Positions 23,601 to 31,388 of a DNA stretch of 36,916 nt are shown here, in pieces. Source of the DNA: a virus; IMG/VR virus record IMGVR_UViG_3300023174_000372, positions 1-36,916 of that record. The stretch is one strand, 5' to 3'. Position 1 is the first letter of the stretch. Every line of letters starts with the position of its first letter. Made by a program: the position numbers and the translations under genes. The notes under the pieces were generated by a model. It searched no databases and had not been told where the DNA came from. It was given only the letters and a program-made list of their open reading frames with translations.

Positions 23601-26152
23601 TAGTAATTCCTTCAACTAGTTCTGATGCTATTTTAGAAAATGCTCCCAAAGCACCTTTCCCTAGTTCAGGAATTAAGTTAGGGAATGTTTATGTACAAGG
23701 AGATAGTTTTGAATTTTTTAATGTGGGAGGATCAGGCTTTGATTCAGGCGTAAATGTAATAATCGAACAATCTGACGGCAAAGTAATTGTTGGGGGTAGT
23801 TTTTCTGATTATAATGGAGTTACAATCCCTAAAATTCAGGATTATATTTTAATAAGATTGAATACCGATGGCAGCCCCGACCTTGGTTTTAGCACAGGTA
23901 GTGGGGCTGAAGGTAGAATATATTCAATAATTCAACAAACTGACGGCAAGTTAATTGTTGGCGGATCTTTTATTACTTATAACGGTATTACCGTTAATCG
24001 TATTGTGCGGTTAAATTCTGACGGCAGTATTGATTCCAGTTTTAATACTGGAACAGGTTTTAATTCTTCGGTAAGATCTATTGTACTACAATCCGATGGT
24101 AAACTAGTTATTGTAGGTGGTTTTGCTACTTATAACGGTATTACCGTTAATCGTATTGTGCGGTTAAATTCTGACGGCAGTATTGATTCCAGTTTTAATA
24201 CTGGAACAGGATTTAATAATATTGCAACCTATATTATTCAACAATCCAACGGCCAGTTTGTTGTTGGTGGTGGTTTTTCTACCTATAATGGTGTTACTAC
24301 CAACGGAATTGTAAGGCTGTATGCTAACGGATCTAAGGATATTACGTTTAATACAGGAACAGGACCTAATGGTGTTGTAAATTCAATTGTTGAACAGTCT
24401 GATGGCAAGATAGTTGTTGGAGGAGTTTTTGGCACTTACAACGGTACAATTGTTAATCGTGTTGTAAGACTAAACCCTAACGGTAGTATTGATTCTAGTT
24501 TTAATACTGGAACAGGGCCTGGATTAGGTTTTAGCTCTGTTGTACAATCTATTGTTTCACAACCTTACGATAAAATAATTGTTGGTGGTAGTTTTTCTAC
24601 CTATAATGGTGTTACTGTTAATTATATTGTGCGGTTAAATTCTGACGGTAGTATTGATTCTAGCTTTAACACTGGCACAGGATTTGATAATACTGTATAT
24701 TCTATTGCCAAACAATTAGATGGCCGAGTAGTTGTTGGTGGTGATTTTTTAAACTACAACGGAACTCCTACCGGTTGTATAATAAAATTACAAACCACAA
24801 ACATTTCCAGTATTGATTATGAAAATATTATTCAATTAGGTGTTGGAGGATCTGGCTCTGGCGGTATAGGAGATGCTAATAGTTTTACTGAAAATCTTAA
24901 ACATAGACTTATAAGTTCTTATTATGAATATGTAACACCTGTTGTTTTTGAAATAGATGAAGAAAATTTAACAGAATCTGCTACTGCTAGTTACAGCATT
25001 GTAGACGGTACTTATAAGTTCTCTTTATCAGGTCAAAATTTTATATCAAAAAATATGTTTGATACAGAATTTTTACAAAATGATCACGATAGTCGCAGAG
25101 TAGAGTTACACGCAGAATGGCTTGATAGTTCAGCAATAGATGAAAACGCTTCTTATGAAGTGTCATTAAATGGAATAGCCTACCAACCGATATCTATGAC
25201 CCGTCAAGGTCTTTCTCAAAAATTTACTGGTGATATTTTATTAAATGTACCTGTTTCAACCAGTGGCTATGTGCTGTCGTCTATGTCTGGAAATATTGGT
25301 ACAACAGAAAAAACAGAAAGTTTTTCTATAACAAATAAAATAGCGGTTAATAAAATATCTTTAAACATTGTCAAAACTGGGAATCCTCTGGGATCTTACA
25401 CAATAAGCATAGTAGAAGATAATCTAGGAACTCCTACAGGAAATGTTGTTTACAGTAAAATAGCTTTATGTTCTAGTTTAAGTACAGGCAATAATTCAAT
25501 AATACTTTCTAATTTTAGAAATATATTAATAAGCGATAAGATTTATTGGGTAGTTATAAAAGGTGATGCTGCTTATAATTCTTCTTATAATTCTTCTACT
25601 ACAAAAATTGCCATAAGCGGAAGTGTGTTTTTAGAAGGACATGTTTACGACTTAAGGGTTAAAATTATTTCATCGGCAGCGAATAAAAAGTTAAAAGCAT
25701 TTGGTATATTTTATGACGAGCATGTAGGAGATGTTGTAACAGGAATACAAGCTCTGCAAAAATTTGTATTCAGTGGAGATTTAAACACAACATCGTTCAC
25801 ACTTACAAGATTTTTACCAGATCCTGATAACATGAAAGTTTATGATATTAAAACAGGACAGGTTTACAGATATCCTGCATTTTCAATAAGTGGACACACG
25901 GTAATATTTCCTGCGGGAACTTTTTTAGCGCCGGGCGAAACGGTTGAATTAATTTTTGATCAATCTCAAGGAAGTGGTTTTGATCACTCCGATCAAAACG
26001 GGAATCTACTAGCCGCCAATCACTTGGGTTCAACCGACCCTACGATCGACAAGAGTTCGCCTGGGCGTGGAATTTTCTTAAAGAAACCCAATGGTGAATT
26101 AGTAGAGGTTTGTGTGGATGATGCTAATAATATAGTGATATACTCAGTTTAG
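20687..26152 (+). CDS. Giant tail fibre/adhesin with a delta-60 (DUF5122) propeller
   Basis: This 1821-aa protein probably attaches to the baseplate by its N-terminal 270 residues and reaches outward to the host. It begins MSVRRRQNWLGQQRVDAPHL, in the style of fibre/baseplate adaptor proteins of large phages. Two copies of a domain starting TIKLV lie at about residues 619-730 and 748-846. Residues 1022-1370 hold seven repeats of about 51 aa with QSDGKxxVGGxF and RLNxDGSIDSSFNTGTG, the delta-60/DUF5122 repeat, enough for a seven-bladed beta-propeller. A long beta-rich region follows, and the end carries GRGIFLKKPNGELVEVCVDD. The propeller could bind a receptor or glycan. It has its own candidate promoter. 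Two repeats are identical at DNA level over 83 bp. Confidence 0.75.
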   Translation: MSVRRRQNWLGQQRVDAPHLKSIESAVSNDFDELIKGLVIGENKSYVVRGFEISMPGAILSSATGLQLLVENSAILHGASDESGTFYTIPTGTDPELLNPTVNPRVQGSFTPSADNFIGIEFLRNINDSTTDQVNFWNPTSNIEFTKTVPLAITLDYKIVINTTLTSNVLPIAVVKTNSSNNVDSITDRRPMLYRLGTAGFSNPNPFHLYDWSEGRTENFYTSFSSTSNPFAGGDKQIATMKDFFDAIMTEFKLLKGTPFWYSESAGSISRLRQDIANMAFTGKGNVIHGAFDFQGIQTGMTTSVIIKTIDTSVSGPITLTANGVDTINTIISNHNLANPTNQVYLYSGNGLQVPSANITLESKAGQLNWTDDLFLNFIGGRLRYRILKNEASNHITLSNNQVAYVKLVRGVNIVPNIEFSQTSNIVKSVGGVIWTTDLQPGDFIKDASKGDEFYYQIASVDVGGSQVTLTQPYQETSTGLPGINAQYAFGVYETNSAPSSDRHIKILDRGSVPFGEDYFWLYYRQDELLGSIAKIYARILGGQELQQGEWQQVSDNTSESVLQYIGSPSESDIDPNYAVLADNAKSGTTNYNTSNGENLTARISKITSMVADKAQDKTIKLVSDHTYAYNSTNGALQEVSFSGGSGTATVVMPSSADNGSIVLSGNFSLGVNQVAYFNVTRNGGFVYAGLSTLIISNISSVPLDENVFIFAYRLNDTNVHLWNNQVLLEGSSIAPSVLRNQVQQNKTIKLVKGGTWSWDLVSNKLTNSSSAYIQVAGLSENVNQINAQSITLSADGECAYIALKRTSGSSILTVSTANISSVPQNDDIFIIARRVGDDVIVGTNSFALKDGEFLELDGALAEINRHHDQLAILPTSPIGTRVKILGSDILKLSGSKISLEQKKLLLSFEGVEIDFGTGYIYELDGVTPFLSGANNFTPFSFPTNSTDYFYYSISLLPNTVQPDNTISGQILVIPSTSSDAILENAPKAPFPSSGIKLGNVYVQGDSFEFFNVGGSGFDSGVNVIIEQSDGKVIVGGSFSDYNGVTIPKIQDYILIRLNTDGSPDLGFSTGSGAEGRIYSIIQQTDGKLIVGGSFITYNGITVNRIVRLNSDGSIDSSFNTGTGFNSSVRSIVLQSDGKLVIVGGFATYNGITVNRIVRLNSDGSIDSSFNTGTGFNNIATYIIQQSNGQFVVGGGFSTYNGVTTNGIVRLYANGSKDITFNTGTGPNGVVNSIVEQSDGKIVVGGVFGTYNGTIVNRVVRLNPNGSIDSSFNTGTGPGLGFSSVVQSIVSQPYDKIIVGGSFSTYNGVTVNYIVRLNSDGSIDSSFNTGTGFDNTVYSIAKQLDGRVVVGGDFLNYNGTPTGCIIKLQTTNISSIDYENIIQLGVGGSGSGGIGDANSFTENLKHRLISSYYEYVTPVVFEIDEENLTESATASYSIVDGTYKFSLSGQNFISKNMFDTEFLQNDHDSRRVELHAEWLDSSAIDENASYEVSLNGIAYQPISMTRQGLSQKFTGDILLNVPVSTSGYVLSSMSGNIGTTEKTESFSITNKIAVNKISLNIVKTGNPLGSYTISIVEDNLGTPTGNVVYSKIALCSSLSTGNNSIILSNFRNILISDKIYWVVIKGDAAYNSSYNSSTTKIAISGSVFLEGHVYDLRVKIISSAANKKLKAFGIFYDEHVGDVVTGIQALQKFVFSGDLNTTSFTLTRFLPDPDNMKVYDIKTGQVYRYPAFSISGHTVIFPAGTFLAPGETVELIFDQSQGSGFDHSDQNGNLLAANHLGSTDPTIDKSSPGRGIFLKKPNGELVEVCVDDANNIVIYSV
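22544..23225 (+). repeat. Tandem duplicated fibre domain
   Basis: Two protein domains start KTIKLV at 22544 and 22931 and share strand patterns: NQVAYFNVTR or ECAYIALKR, then NISSVPxxxxxFIxAxR. The similarity is clear at protein level but low at DNA level, so the duplication is old. A shorter related stretch (ITLSNNQVAYVKLVRG) occurs near 21865. Confidence 0.5.
23975..24057 (+). repeat. Perfect 83-bp direct repeat, copy 1
   Basis: This stretch is identical to 24128-24210, one repeat period (153 bp) downstream. Identity including silent positions points to a recent duplication or gene conversion inside the propeller. Confidence 0.85.
24128..24210 (+). repeat. Perfect 83-bp direct repeat, copy 2
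   Basis: Second copy of the repeat at 23975-24057. The two sit in frame, so recombination between them would remove or add exactly one 51-aa propeller unit. Confidence 0.85.
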
Positions 26153-26161
26153 GAATAATAT

Positions 26162-26911
26162 ATGGCAAGAGTGTTAATTAGTAAAACATCAATAACGGGA
26201 GAAGTAAAAGCATTTGCTGGGTCAGCAGCGCCAGAGGGGTATTTGTTTTGTAACGGTCAACCCATTAGTAGAACTGTTTATGAAGAGCTATGGAATGTTT
26301 TAGGAACATCTCACGGTCAGGGTGATGGAAGTACAACTTTTAATTTGCCAGATTATCGTGGAACTTTCTTAAGAGGAAAAGTTGATATAACAACAGTTAC
26401 TGGCAGCGGAGCTGTTTCTTCTAACAATGTCACATTTACTAATCACGGAATTAATAGGACAGGATTTAAAGTCAGGCTACAATCAGCAGGAGGTTTAACC
26501 GGATTAGCTCTTTCTACTGATTATTATGCTATTGTAATAGATAATAATACATTAGCATTTGCAACAACACTGACTAATGCTATTGCAGGAACAAAAATAA
26601 GTATTTCTGGAGCCGGTCCTTTAACTATTGTAATAACTCAATATGAAGATCCTGACGCTTCTTCAAGAACAGCATCAACTGTTGGTGGAAATAGTGGGAA
26701 TAGTATGGGAGCTAGACAGGGTGATGCCATTGGTCCTCACGTACATCCTATGAGATCTATATCTAGCGCTAACTATAGTGGTGGTGGATCTAGTAATACC
26801 CCAAGAGCAAATTCTACAACGGATAATAACTGGGATACTTACAACAACGTAGGCGCAGGTAACGAAAATCGTCCACAAAATTCATTAATTAATTATATTA
26901 TTAAATACTAG
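26162..26911 (+). CDS. Tail collar domain fibre protein with inserted domain
   Basis: This 249-aa protein carries the phage tail collar fold: GEVKAFAGSAAPEGYLFCNG (residues 13-32), then STTFNLPDYRGTFLRG (57-72). It ends with a His193-x-His195 pair, of the kind that binds metal in T4-type fibre needles, and ENRPQN-YIIK. Compared with its two paralogues at 27133 and 28968, it has about 88 extra residues (74-162) between FLRG and DPDASSRT, a beta-rich unit with STDYYAIVIDNNTLAFA, a module known from other phage fibres. The protein is likely a fibre tip or short fibre that contacts the host. An AGGA ribosome site lies in the same GGAATAATATATGG leader that precedes the gene at 30500. Confidence 0.75.
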   Translation: MARVLISKTSITGEVKAFAGSAAPEGYLFCNGQPISRTVYEELWNVLGTSHGQGDGSTTFNLPDYRGTFLRGKVDITTVTGSGAVSSNNVTFTNHGINRTGFKVRLQSAGGLTGLALSTDYYAIVIDNNTLAFATTLTNAIAGTKISISGAGPLTIVITQYEDPDASSRTASTVGGNSGNSMGARQGDAIGPHVHPMRSISSANYSGGGSSNTPRANSTTDNNWDTYNNVGAGNENRPQNSLINYIIKY

Positions 26912-26918
26912 GAGATAT

Positions 26919-27131
26919 ATGCTATTCCATAAATTTGATGCAGAAACTAAAATTTTTATAGAAAGTATAGAGTCTGAAGAACAACCTGAAAACTCTATAC
27001 CAGGGTCTTTACCCGACATAACAGAACACTACACGGTGGCTTTTATTGGTGACGAATGGGTGTCTGTGTTAAAGCCCGAGTATGAAATTTTAGATAATAA
27101 AATAGAATTAAAACAACAACAAGAGCAGTAA
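26919..27131 (+). CDS. Small protein, possibly fibre assembly-related
   Basis: This 70-aa protein begins LFHKFDAETKIFIESIE and contains NSIPGSLPDITEHY and GDEWVSVLKPEY. That order (FDxET, then a proline-containing NsiPGxLP-T, then a single W) resembles the N-terminal part of small tail fibre assembly proteins, which help fibres fold but are not in the virion. It lies between two collar-domain genes with gaps of 7 bp and 1 bp, consistent with such a role. The match is by pattern only. The C-terminus is Gln-rich. A GGAG ribosome site precedes the ATG. Confidence 0.45.
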   Translation: MLFHKFDAETKIFIESIESEEQPENSIPGSLPDITEHYTVAFIGDEWVSVLKPEYEILDNKIELKQQQEQ

Positions 27132-27132
27132 C

Positions 27133-27693
27133 ATGGCAGATAGACGACGAAATTTAGGCATACCTTCTGGAGTAGTTTTTCCGTTTGCGGGTACTTCAGC
27201 TCCTTACGGATATTTAATATGCGACGGAAGACCTGTTTTACAATCGGAATACCCTAATTTATTTTTAAGTATTGGATTTTCTCACGGCGATGGATCTCAA
27301 AATTCGAACGGCACGGCTTCCGGTTTTACTTCTGCAACTCATTTCAATCTTCCAGATTACCGGGGAAGGTTTTTGAGAGGTGTAGACGGACTTGCTGGAG
27401 TTGATCCTGATAAAGCTTCAAGAACAGCTCCTAGAGCTGGCGGTAATACTGGCAACACCGTAGGATCAGTACAAGCAGATAGTAACAAACTACACGGGCA
27501 TTCTGCAAGATATTCAGCAGATACTGATGGTGATAATAACGGTGGTTTGGTTATAGGTAATCAGATAACAGTAGGAAATGAACCGGCTTATACGGGAACT
27601 CCAGGAAATACCCGGGGTCAGCAAATAGGCGGAGATGGTGGTAACGAATCTCGTCCTAAAAATGTAAACGTAAATTATATTATAAAAATATAA
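27133..27693 (+). CDS. Tail collar domain fibre protein
   Basis: This 186-aa paralogue of the proteins at 26162 and 28968 has VVFPFAGTSAPYGYLICDGR near the N-terminus, HFNLPDYRGRFLRGVDG in the middle, DPDKASRT, a His-x-His pair (GHSA preceded by LHGH), and the closing ESRPKNVNVNYIIKI. It lacks the inserted domain of the first copy. The collar fold forms small trimeric tips on fibres of many phages. Between the conserved segments, the Gly/Asn/Asp-rich stretch at about 130-165 differs between paralogues and is the likely surface-exposed variable part. It starts 1 bp after the preceding gene. Confidence 0.75.
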   Translation: MADRRRNLGIPSGVVFPFAGTSAPYGYLICDGRPVLQSEYPNLFLSIGFSHGDGSQNSNGTASGFTSATHFNLPDYRGRFLRGVDGLAGVDPDKASRTAPRAGGNTGNTVGSVQADSNKLHGHSARYSADTDGDNNGGLVIGNQITVGNEPAYTGTPGNTRGQQIGGDGGNESRPKNVNVNYIIKI

Positions 27694-27701
27694 GGTAAAA
27701 T

Positions 27702-28955
27702 ATGAGTTCAATCGCAAAAGCAAATATTTCTCTTAGCAAAAAAGATCTTATAAAGTCTAGGATTCCTCCTGTTGCTTCCAGAAATGTTATATTCTATCAC
27801 AAAGCAACTCTGGGTGATTTGTCTATTAATTTATTGGCATTATCTATGCCTTCTGCTGAAATGCCGACAGCAACCCAGGCAACAAACTCAGAGATTTCTG
27901 GCGCTCAGTTAATTATTAATAAAAAAAATCTTGACCTTACTTCTTCTTCTAAGGGAAAGCTGATTCAAGATCTTGATTATATTATAATAGATTCTTACAC
28001 AATTTCTCTTACAGGTCCTTATATTGGTATCGGGGCAGAGGTTGATGAAATTTTTGTTGGAACAATTAATTCAGCTCCTGTTTCTGATCTTGTTGTGGCA
28101 TCGGCTAAAAGCGTGGATAAAACGTATGAATTGGCGATAGGAAGTACAATTCTAAATCTAGGAAGAGAGTACAAGGTTGGAGAAAATCCTTCCGAAGACG
28201 TTGGTAGTATTAAAGTATTTGTTAACGGCATATTAGCATTAAGAGGAATTGATTATAATGAAGTAGATAGCGGGAATGGATATGGGACAACTATTCAATT
28301 TGCCGTTGCTCCTGTAGGAACTTCTCATCAAGTGGTCGTAGATTTTGGCGTGATGAGTATCACAGATAATAATGCAATTGGGGCTATTGAGAATTTAGCC
28401 GGAAGTATTAAAAAAATAGCTGATGACTTAGCTGTTGTGGCTGGGACTGCAGCAAATGATTATTACAGCGCATCTCCTAGTGAAGTTGAGAGAAGAACAT
28501 TTGGAGACATGGTTTTAAATTTAGATTATAAATATGACACAAGTTTAAAACTAAGCGAATATATAAAAACAAAATATCAAGAAAAAATATTGTCATCCAA
28601 CACCAATTCAAATGGAGCTGTTTTAAGTGATCTAACTTTTAACAATCTTGTTATAGGCAAAAGATATAAATTAACCACTAAATGGGTAGCTAAAACCGGA
28701 GATGCCACTGAATATAACCTTATTATTAATAATGGCCCAACTACAATAGACACAGTTAAATGCAGAGGCGAAACTGGTTCAGCAGGTTCTGGAGGTGCTT
28801 TTATGAGTATTATTTATTTTATAGCCGGTAGTACTACTTTAACCTTTACTCCGTCTGGAATAGCCGCCGGACGCTTGGGTTATGGTGGTGCCGGACAAAC
28901 TAAAGCTATTCTTGAAGAGGCTACTAATCATGAAGAAACTACACAATGGACATAA
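27702..28955 (+). CDS. Tail fibre protein
   Basis: This 417-aa protein is beta-rich, with a short helical part near residues 230-250 (ENLAGSIKKIADDLAVVAGT) that could be a trimer coiled coil. The segment SPSEVERRTFGDMVLNLDYK follows, and a C-terminal domain (about 305-400) begins NGAVLSDLTFNNLVIGKRYKL, in the style of jelly-roll tips on phage fibres. The N-terminal half has strands such as IKVFVNGILALRGIDYNEVD, seen in phage fibre shafts. It is likely a receptor-binding or shaft protein in the fibre gene cluster. An AAGG ribosome site lies 7 nt before the ATG. The exact family is not recognised. Confidence 0.62.
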   Translation: MSSIAKANISLSKKDLIKSRIPPVASRNVIFYHKATLGDLSINLLALSMPSAEMPTATQATNSEISGAQLIINKKNLDLTSSSKGKLIQDLDYIIIDSYTISLTGPYIGIGAEVDEIFVGTINSAPVSDLVVASAKSVDKTYELAIGSTILNLGREYKVGENPSEDVGSIKVFVNGILALRGIDYNEVDSGNGYGTTIQFAVAPVGTSHQVVVDFGVMSITDNNAIGAIENLAGSIKKIADDLAVVAGTAANDYYSASPSEVERRTFGDMVLNLDYKYDTSLKLSEYIKTKYQEKILSSNTNSNGAVLSDLTFNNLVIGKRYKLTTKWVAKTGDATEYNLIINNGPTTIDTVKCRGETGSAGSGGAFMSIIYFIAGSTTLTFTPSGIAAGRLGYGGAGQTKAILEEATNHEETTQWT

Positions 28956-28967
28956 TAAGGTAAATAT

Positions 28968-29537
28968 ATGGCACAAACAGCATTAAGACGAGGAACCCAG
29001 GAAGACGGAAATACGGAATATTTTACCGGATGTCCTATTGGCGGAGGATTTATTTGGTATGGACTTCCTGATAAAATTCCTTCTAATTGCAGAATATGCG
29101 ATAATTCAACATTAGCTATTTCTAGTTTTGCAAAGCTATATGAAAATTTAGATGGTGCATGGGGAGAATCTGGTACAAATATGAATCTCCCAGATTTAAG
29201 AGGAAGATTTCCTCGGGGAGTGGATGGAGATGCTTCTCGTGACCCAGATAAAGCCTCAAGGTCGGTTGCGAATACTGGAGGTAACTCTGGGAATGCGGTA
29301 GGGTCTGTTCAGACAGATGCCGTACAGGGTCATGAACATATTATCTCTGGTCAGAACATTATTGGTACTGGTGGTGGCAGCTTTGGACCTACTGGTAATA
29401 ACGTCGATGGGACAACTCAAAACATGACTAGAAGAGCTACATCTTTACAAAGCAACGGGACCCAAGGAACTCCTAGAACCTCTTCTGAAACTCGTCCTGC
29501 CAACGCAAACGTATATTTCGTAATAAGGGTAGAATAA
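28968..29537 (+). CDS. Tail collar domain fibre protein
   Basis: This 189-aa protein is the third collar paralogue: MNLPDLRGRFPRGVDGD, DPDKASRS, GHEH as the His-x-His site, and the closing ETRPANANVYFVIRV. Its N-terminus (ALRRGTQEDGNTEYFTGCPI) differs from the other two, so it may attach to a different fibre. The variable Gly/Thr-rich part lies between GHEH and ETRP. It is part of the same forward operon, with an AAGG ribosome site, and ends 1 bp before the next gene. Confidence 0.75.
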   Translation: MAQTALRRGTQEDGNTEYFTGCPIGGGFIWYGLPDKIPSNCRICDNSTLAISSFAKLYENLDGAWGESGTNMNLPDLRGRFPRGVDGDASRDPDKASRSVANTGGNSGNAVGSVQTDAVQGHEHIISGQNIIGTGGGSFGPTGNNVDGTTQNMTRRATSLQSNGTQGTPRTSSETRPANANVYFVIRVE

Positions 29538-29538
29538 T

Positions 29539-30483
29539 ATGGCTGTTAAATTAGATTTAAAAAATAAAATTATAAATGGGAGCTTAGATTATTGGCAAAG
29601 AAATACCACCTTTACCTCTATAGTAAACGATCAATATTTTGCTGACAGATTTCATTATATAAAATCTGGAACTATGGTCCATAATATTTCAAGATCTACC
29701 GATGTTCCCTCAAATGCATTTGGTATTTACTCTATGTTGGTTGATTGTACAACAGCCCAAGCGTCTATTCTTGCAGGAAGCTATGCAGGAGTTCTTCAGC
29801 ACATTGAAGGAAATATGCTAAGAAGTTTTAAAGGCAAAAAAATGGTCCTCAACTTTTGGGTTAAGGCTACACAAACAGGTACGTATTGTGTTGCTTTAAG
29901 AAACGGAACTTCAACCAAAGCCTACGTTATGGAGTATACTATAAATACAACAAATACATGGGAAAAGAAAACTTTAAGATTTACTCATGATACTTCCGGT
30001 ACTTGGTCTTATGATAATGAAAAAGGGTTAACCGTTGTATGGACTATTGCATGTGGTTCTACTTTTCAAACAACAGCAAATACTTGGGTGAATGGTGATT
30101 TTTTAGCAACAAATAATCAAGTTAATGGTGTTTCTAGTACTGCTAATAATTTTCAGTTGTCAGATATTTGTTTAGTAGAAGATAATGAAGGGCAGACAAG
30201 AAATCCTGAATTTACACTAGCCGGAAGAGATATTTTTGAAGAATTACAGTTGTGTCAGAGATATTTTGAGAAAATTACAGCAACAATGACCTTAGATAAT
30301 TCGGCATCATCCCCCCAAGGCTCTTGGCAATTTAAAGTTACGAAAAGAGATACTCCTGTTGTAGCAAATGTAGGGGGTGTTGGTACTGTAGTAATTAGCA
30401 ATATAAACCACGCTTGTTTAGGTGGGGTATCCAATACCACCAGTCAATTTGGAAATGGTTCAACAGCAGATGCAGAACTTTAA
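29539..30483 (+). CDS. Tail fibre protein with carbohydrate-binding-like domain
   Basis: This 314-aa protein starts with NKIINGSLDYWQRNTTFTSI, then YFADRFHY, a pattern common at the start of beta-sandwich domains in phage fibre proteins that resemble carbohydrate-binding modules. The middle has KMVLNFWVKATQTGTYCVAL and TWEKKTLRF strands of the same fold. A helix with IFEELQLCQRYFEK at about residue 235 precedes a smaller C-terminal beta domain. It probably binds a surface glycan or forms part of a fibre shaft. It follows the third collar gene by 1 bp and uses the same GAATAATATGG leader as its neighbours. Confidence 0.68.
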   Translation: MAVKLDLKNKIINGSLDYWQRNTTFTSIVNDQYFADRFHYIKSGTMVHNISRSTDVPSNAFGIYSMLVDCTTAQASILAGSYAGVLQHIEGNMLRSFKGKKMVLNFWVKATQTGTYCVALRNGTSTKAYVMEYTINTTNTWEKKTLRFTHDTSGTWSYDNEKGLTVVWTIACGSTFQTTANTWVNGDFLATNNQVNGVSSTANNFQLSDICLVEDNEGQTRNPEFTLAGRDIFEELQLCQRYFEKITATMTLDNSASSPQGSWQFKVTKRDTPVVANVGGVGTVVISNINHACLGGVSNTTSQFGNGSTADAEL

Positions 30484-30499
30484 TTATAAGGAATAATAT

Positions 30500-31132
30500 A
30501 TGGCATTTTCTAGAATATTACAAGATTTATTAGAACAAGATAAGTTTGCAAAATTTACTAAAACAAGCGATACAACGGCTACGTTAGGATCTTTAACTTT
30601 AAATACTGCTATTTTAGGAGCAGGCGGGCTTGATACAGGTTCTATTGCAGCCTCAACTCTTTATTATGTTTATACAATAGTAGATAGTAATAGTATAAAA
30701 CTAATAGCATCTATTTCTTCAACATCTCCGACAGGATTTACTCAGTACAAAAAAGTAGGAGCTTTTTATACAGATACAAGTTCAAATATTTTTAAAGCAT
30801 ATTTTTATGGCGAAATCAATCAAACAGTTTTTAGTGCATATTTTCAATCAAACGGAACAGCTGTAGGGCAGACTCCTATTAACTGGGTTTCTAGTTCTTC
30901 TAATTCTTCAGGCTCTCTTAATATAAATTTATTACCGGGTATATTTTCAGTAGAACCTAGATTATTAGGTAATAGAGCTGGTTCTGGCGGAGGTACAGTA
31001 GCTACGGTCGCAACAGGAGGCAACGCTTTTTCTATTTTATTAAGTCAAGGTAACACACAACTAAATCCTCATCAAGCTTTAATTCAAAAAGCAGGTATCG
31101 ACGCTGCTCAACCAGATTGGTCAAGGATTTAA
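30500..31132 (+). CDS. Tail fibre protein (last gene of the forward structural block)
   Basis: This 210-aa protein has LDTGSIAASTLYYVYTIVDS followed by SIKLIASISSTSPTGFTQYK and KKVGAFYTDTSSNIFKAYFY, a well-known strand pattern of phage tail fibre domains. The C-terminal 50 residues are Gly/Ser-rich and end HQALIQKAGIDAAQPDWSRI. The N-terminal 20 residues (FSRILQDLLEQDKFAKF) form a short helix. It is preceded by the same GGAATAATATATGG leader as the first collar gene. Its stop codon shares bases with the stop of the reverse gene 31129-31386 (TTAA), so there is no space for an intergenic terminator. Confidence 0.65.
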   Translation: MAFSRILQDLLEQDKFAKFTKTSDTTATLGSLTLNTAILGAGGLDTGSIAASTLYYVYTIVDSNSIKLIASISSTSPTGFTQYKKVGAFYTDTSSNIFKAYFYGEINQTVFSAYFQSNGTAVGQTPINWVSSSSNSSGSLNINLLPGIFSVEPRLLGNRAGSGGGTVATVATGGNAFSILLSQGNTQLNPHQALIQKAGIDAAQPDWSRI

Positions 31133-31386
31133 TATTTTATAATTAACTCCATGCCATTTTTTCCATCAGAGAGTGTATTGGCTTGTTGTTTAATTTTTTC
31201 CTTGACATATTCCCAATTAAGCTCTCCCAATGCACTTTTAAACCACCCGGGAATATCTATCGAAATAACTTCTGCATCTGTTTTACCATAAAAGAAATTA
31301 ATTTTTTCTTTTAAAAAGACTTCTGCTTCACAAACAACGCTGTATTTTCCATTAAAAGCTTTTAACGTAATTTTTCTTATAATCAT
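31129..31386 (-). CDS. Hypothetical protein (85 aa)
   Basis: This 85-aa protein is not recognised. The first half looks like beta strands (IIRKITLKAFNGKYSVVCEA) and the second half helical (EYVKEKIKQQANTL). It is the last gene of the reverse operon, 2 bp after the preceding 97-aa gene, and its stop interlocks with that of the forward fibre gene. Small proteins at the end of replication operons in large phages are mostly of unknown function. Confidence 0.55.
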   Translation of the reverse strand: MIIRKITLKAFNGKYSVVCEAEVFLKEKINFFYGKTDAEVISIDIPGWFKSALGELNWEYVKEKIKQQANTLSDGKNGMELIIKY

Positions 31387-31388
31387 TT

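Larger units (their letters stand above)
23751..24800 (+). repeat. Seven delta-60/DUF5122 repeats
   Basis: Seven repeat units of about 153 bp (51 aa) run in tandem within the giant fibre gene. The best-kept parts are QSDGK, VGGxF, YNGxTVN, IVRLN and DGSIDSSFNTGTG. Units 2, 3, 5 and 6 are most alike; units 1 and 7 are divergent ends, as expected for a closed propeller. Confidence 0.8.

Noticed and set aside
23751-24800. CRISPR-like regular repeats
   Set aside because: The 153-bp period, coding frame and graded divergence show a protein repeat, not repeat-spacer units.
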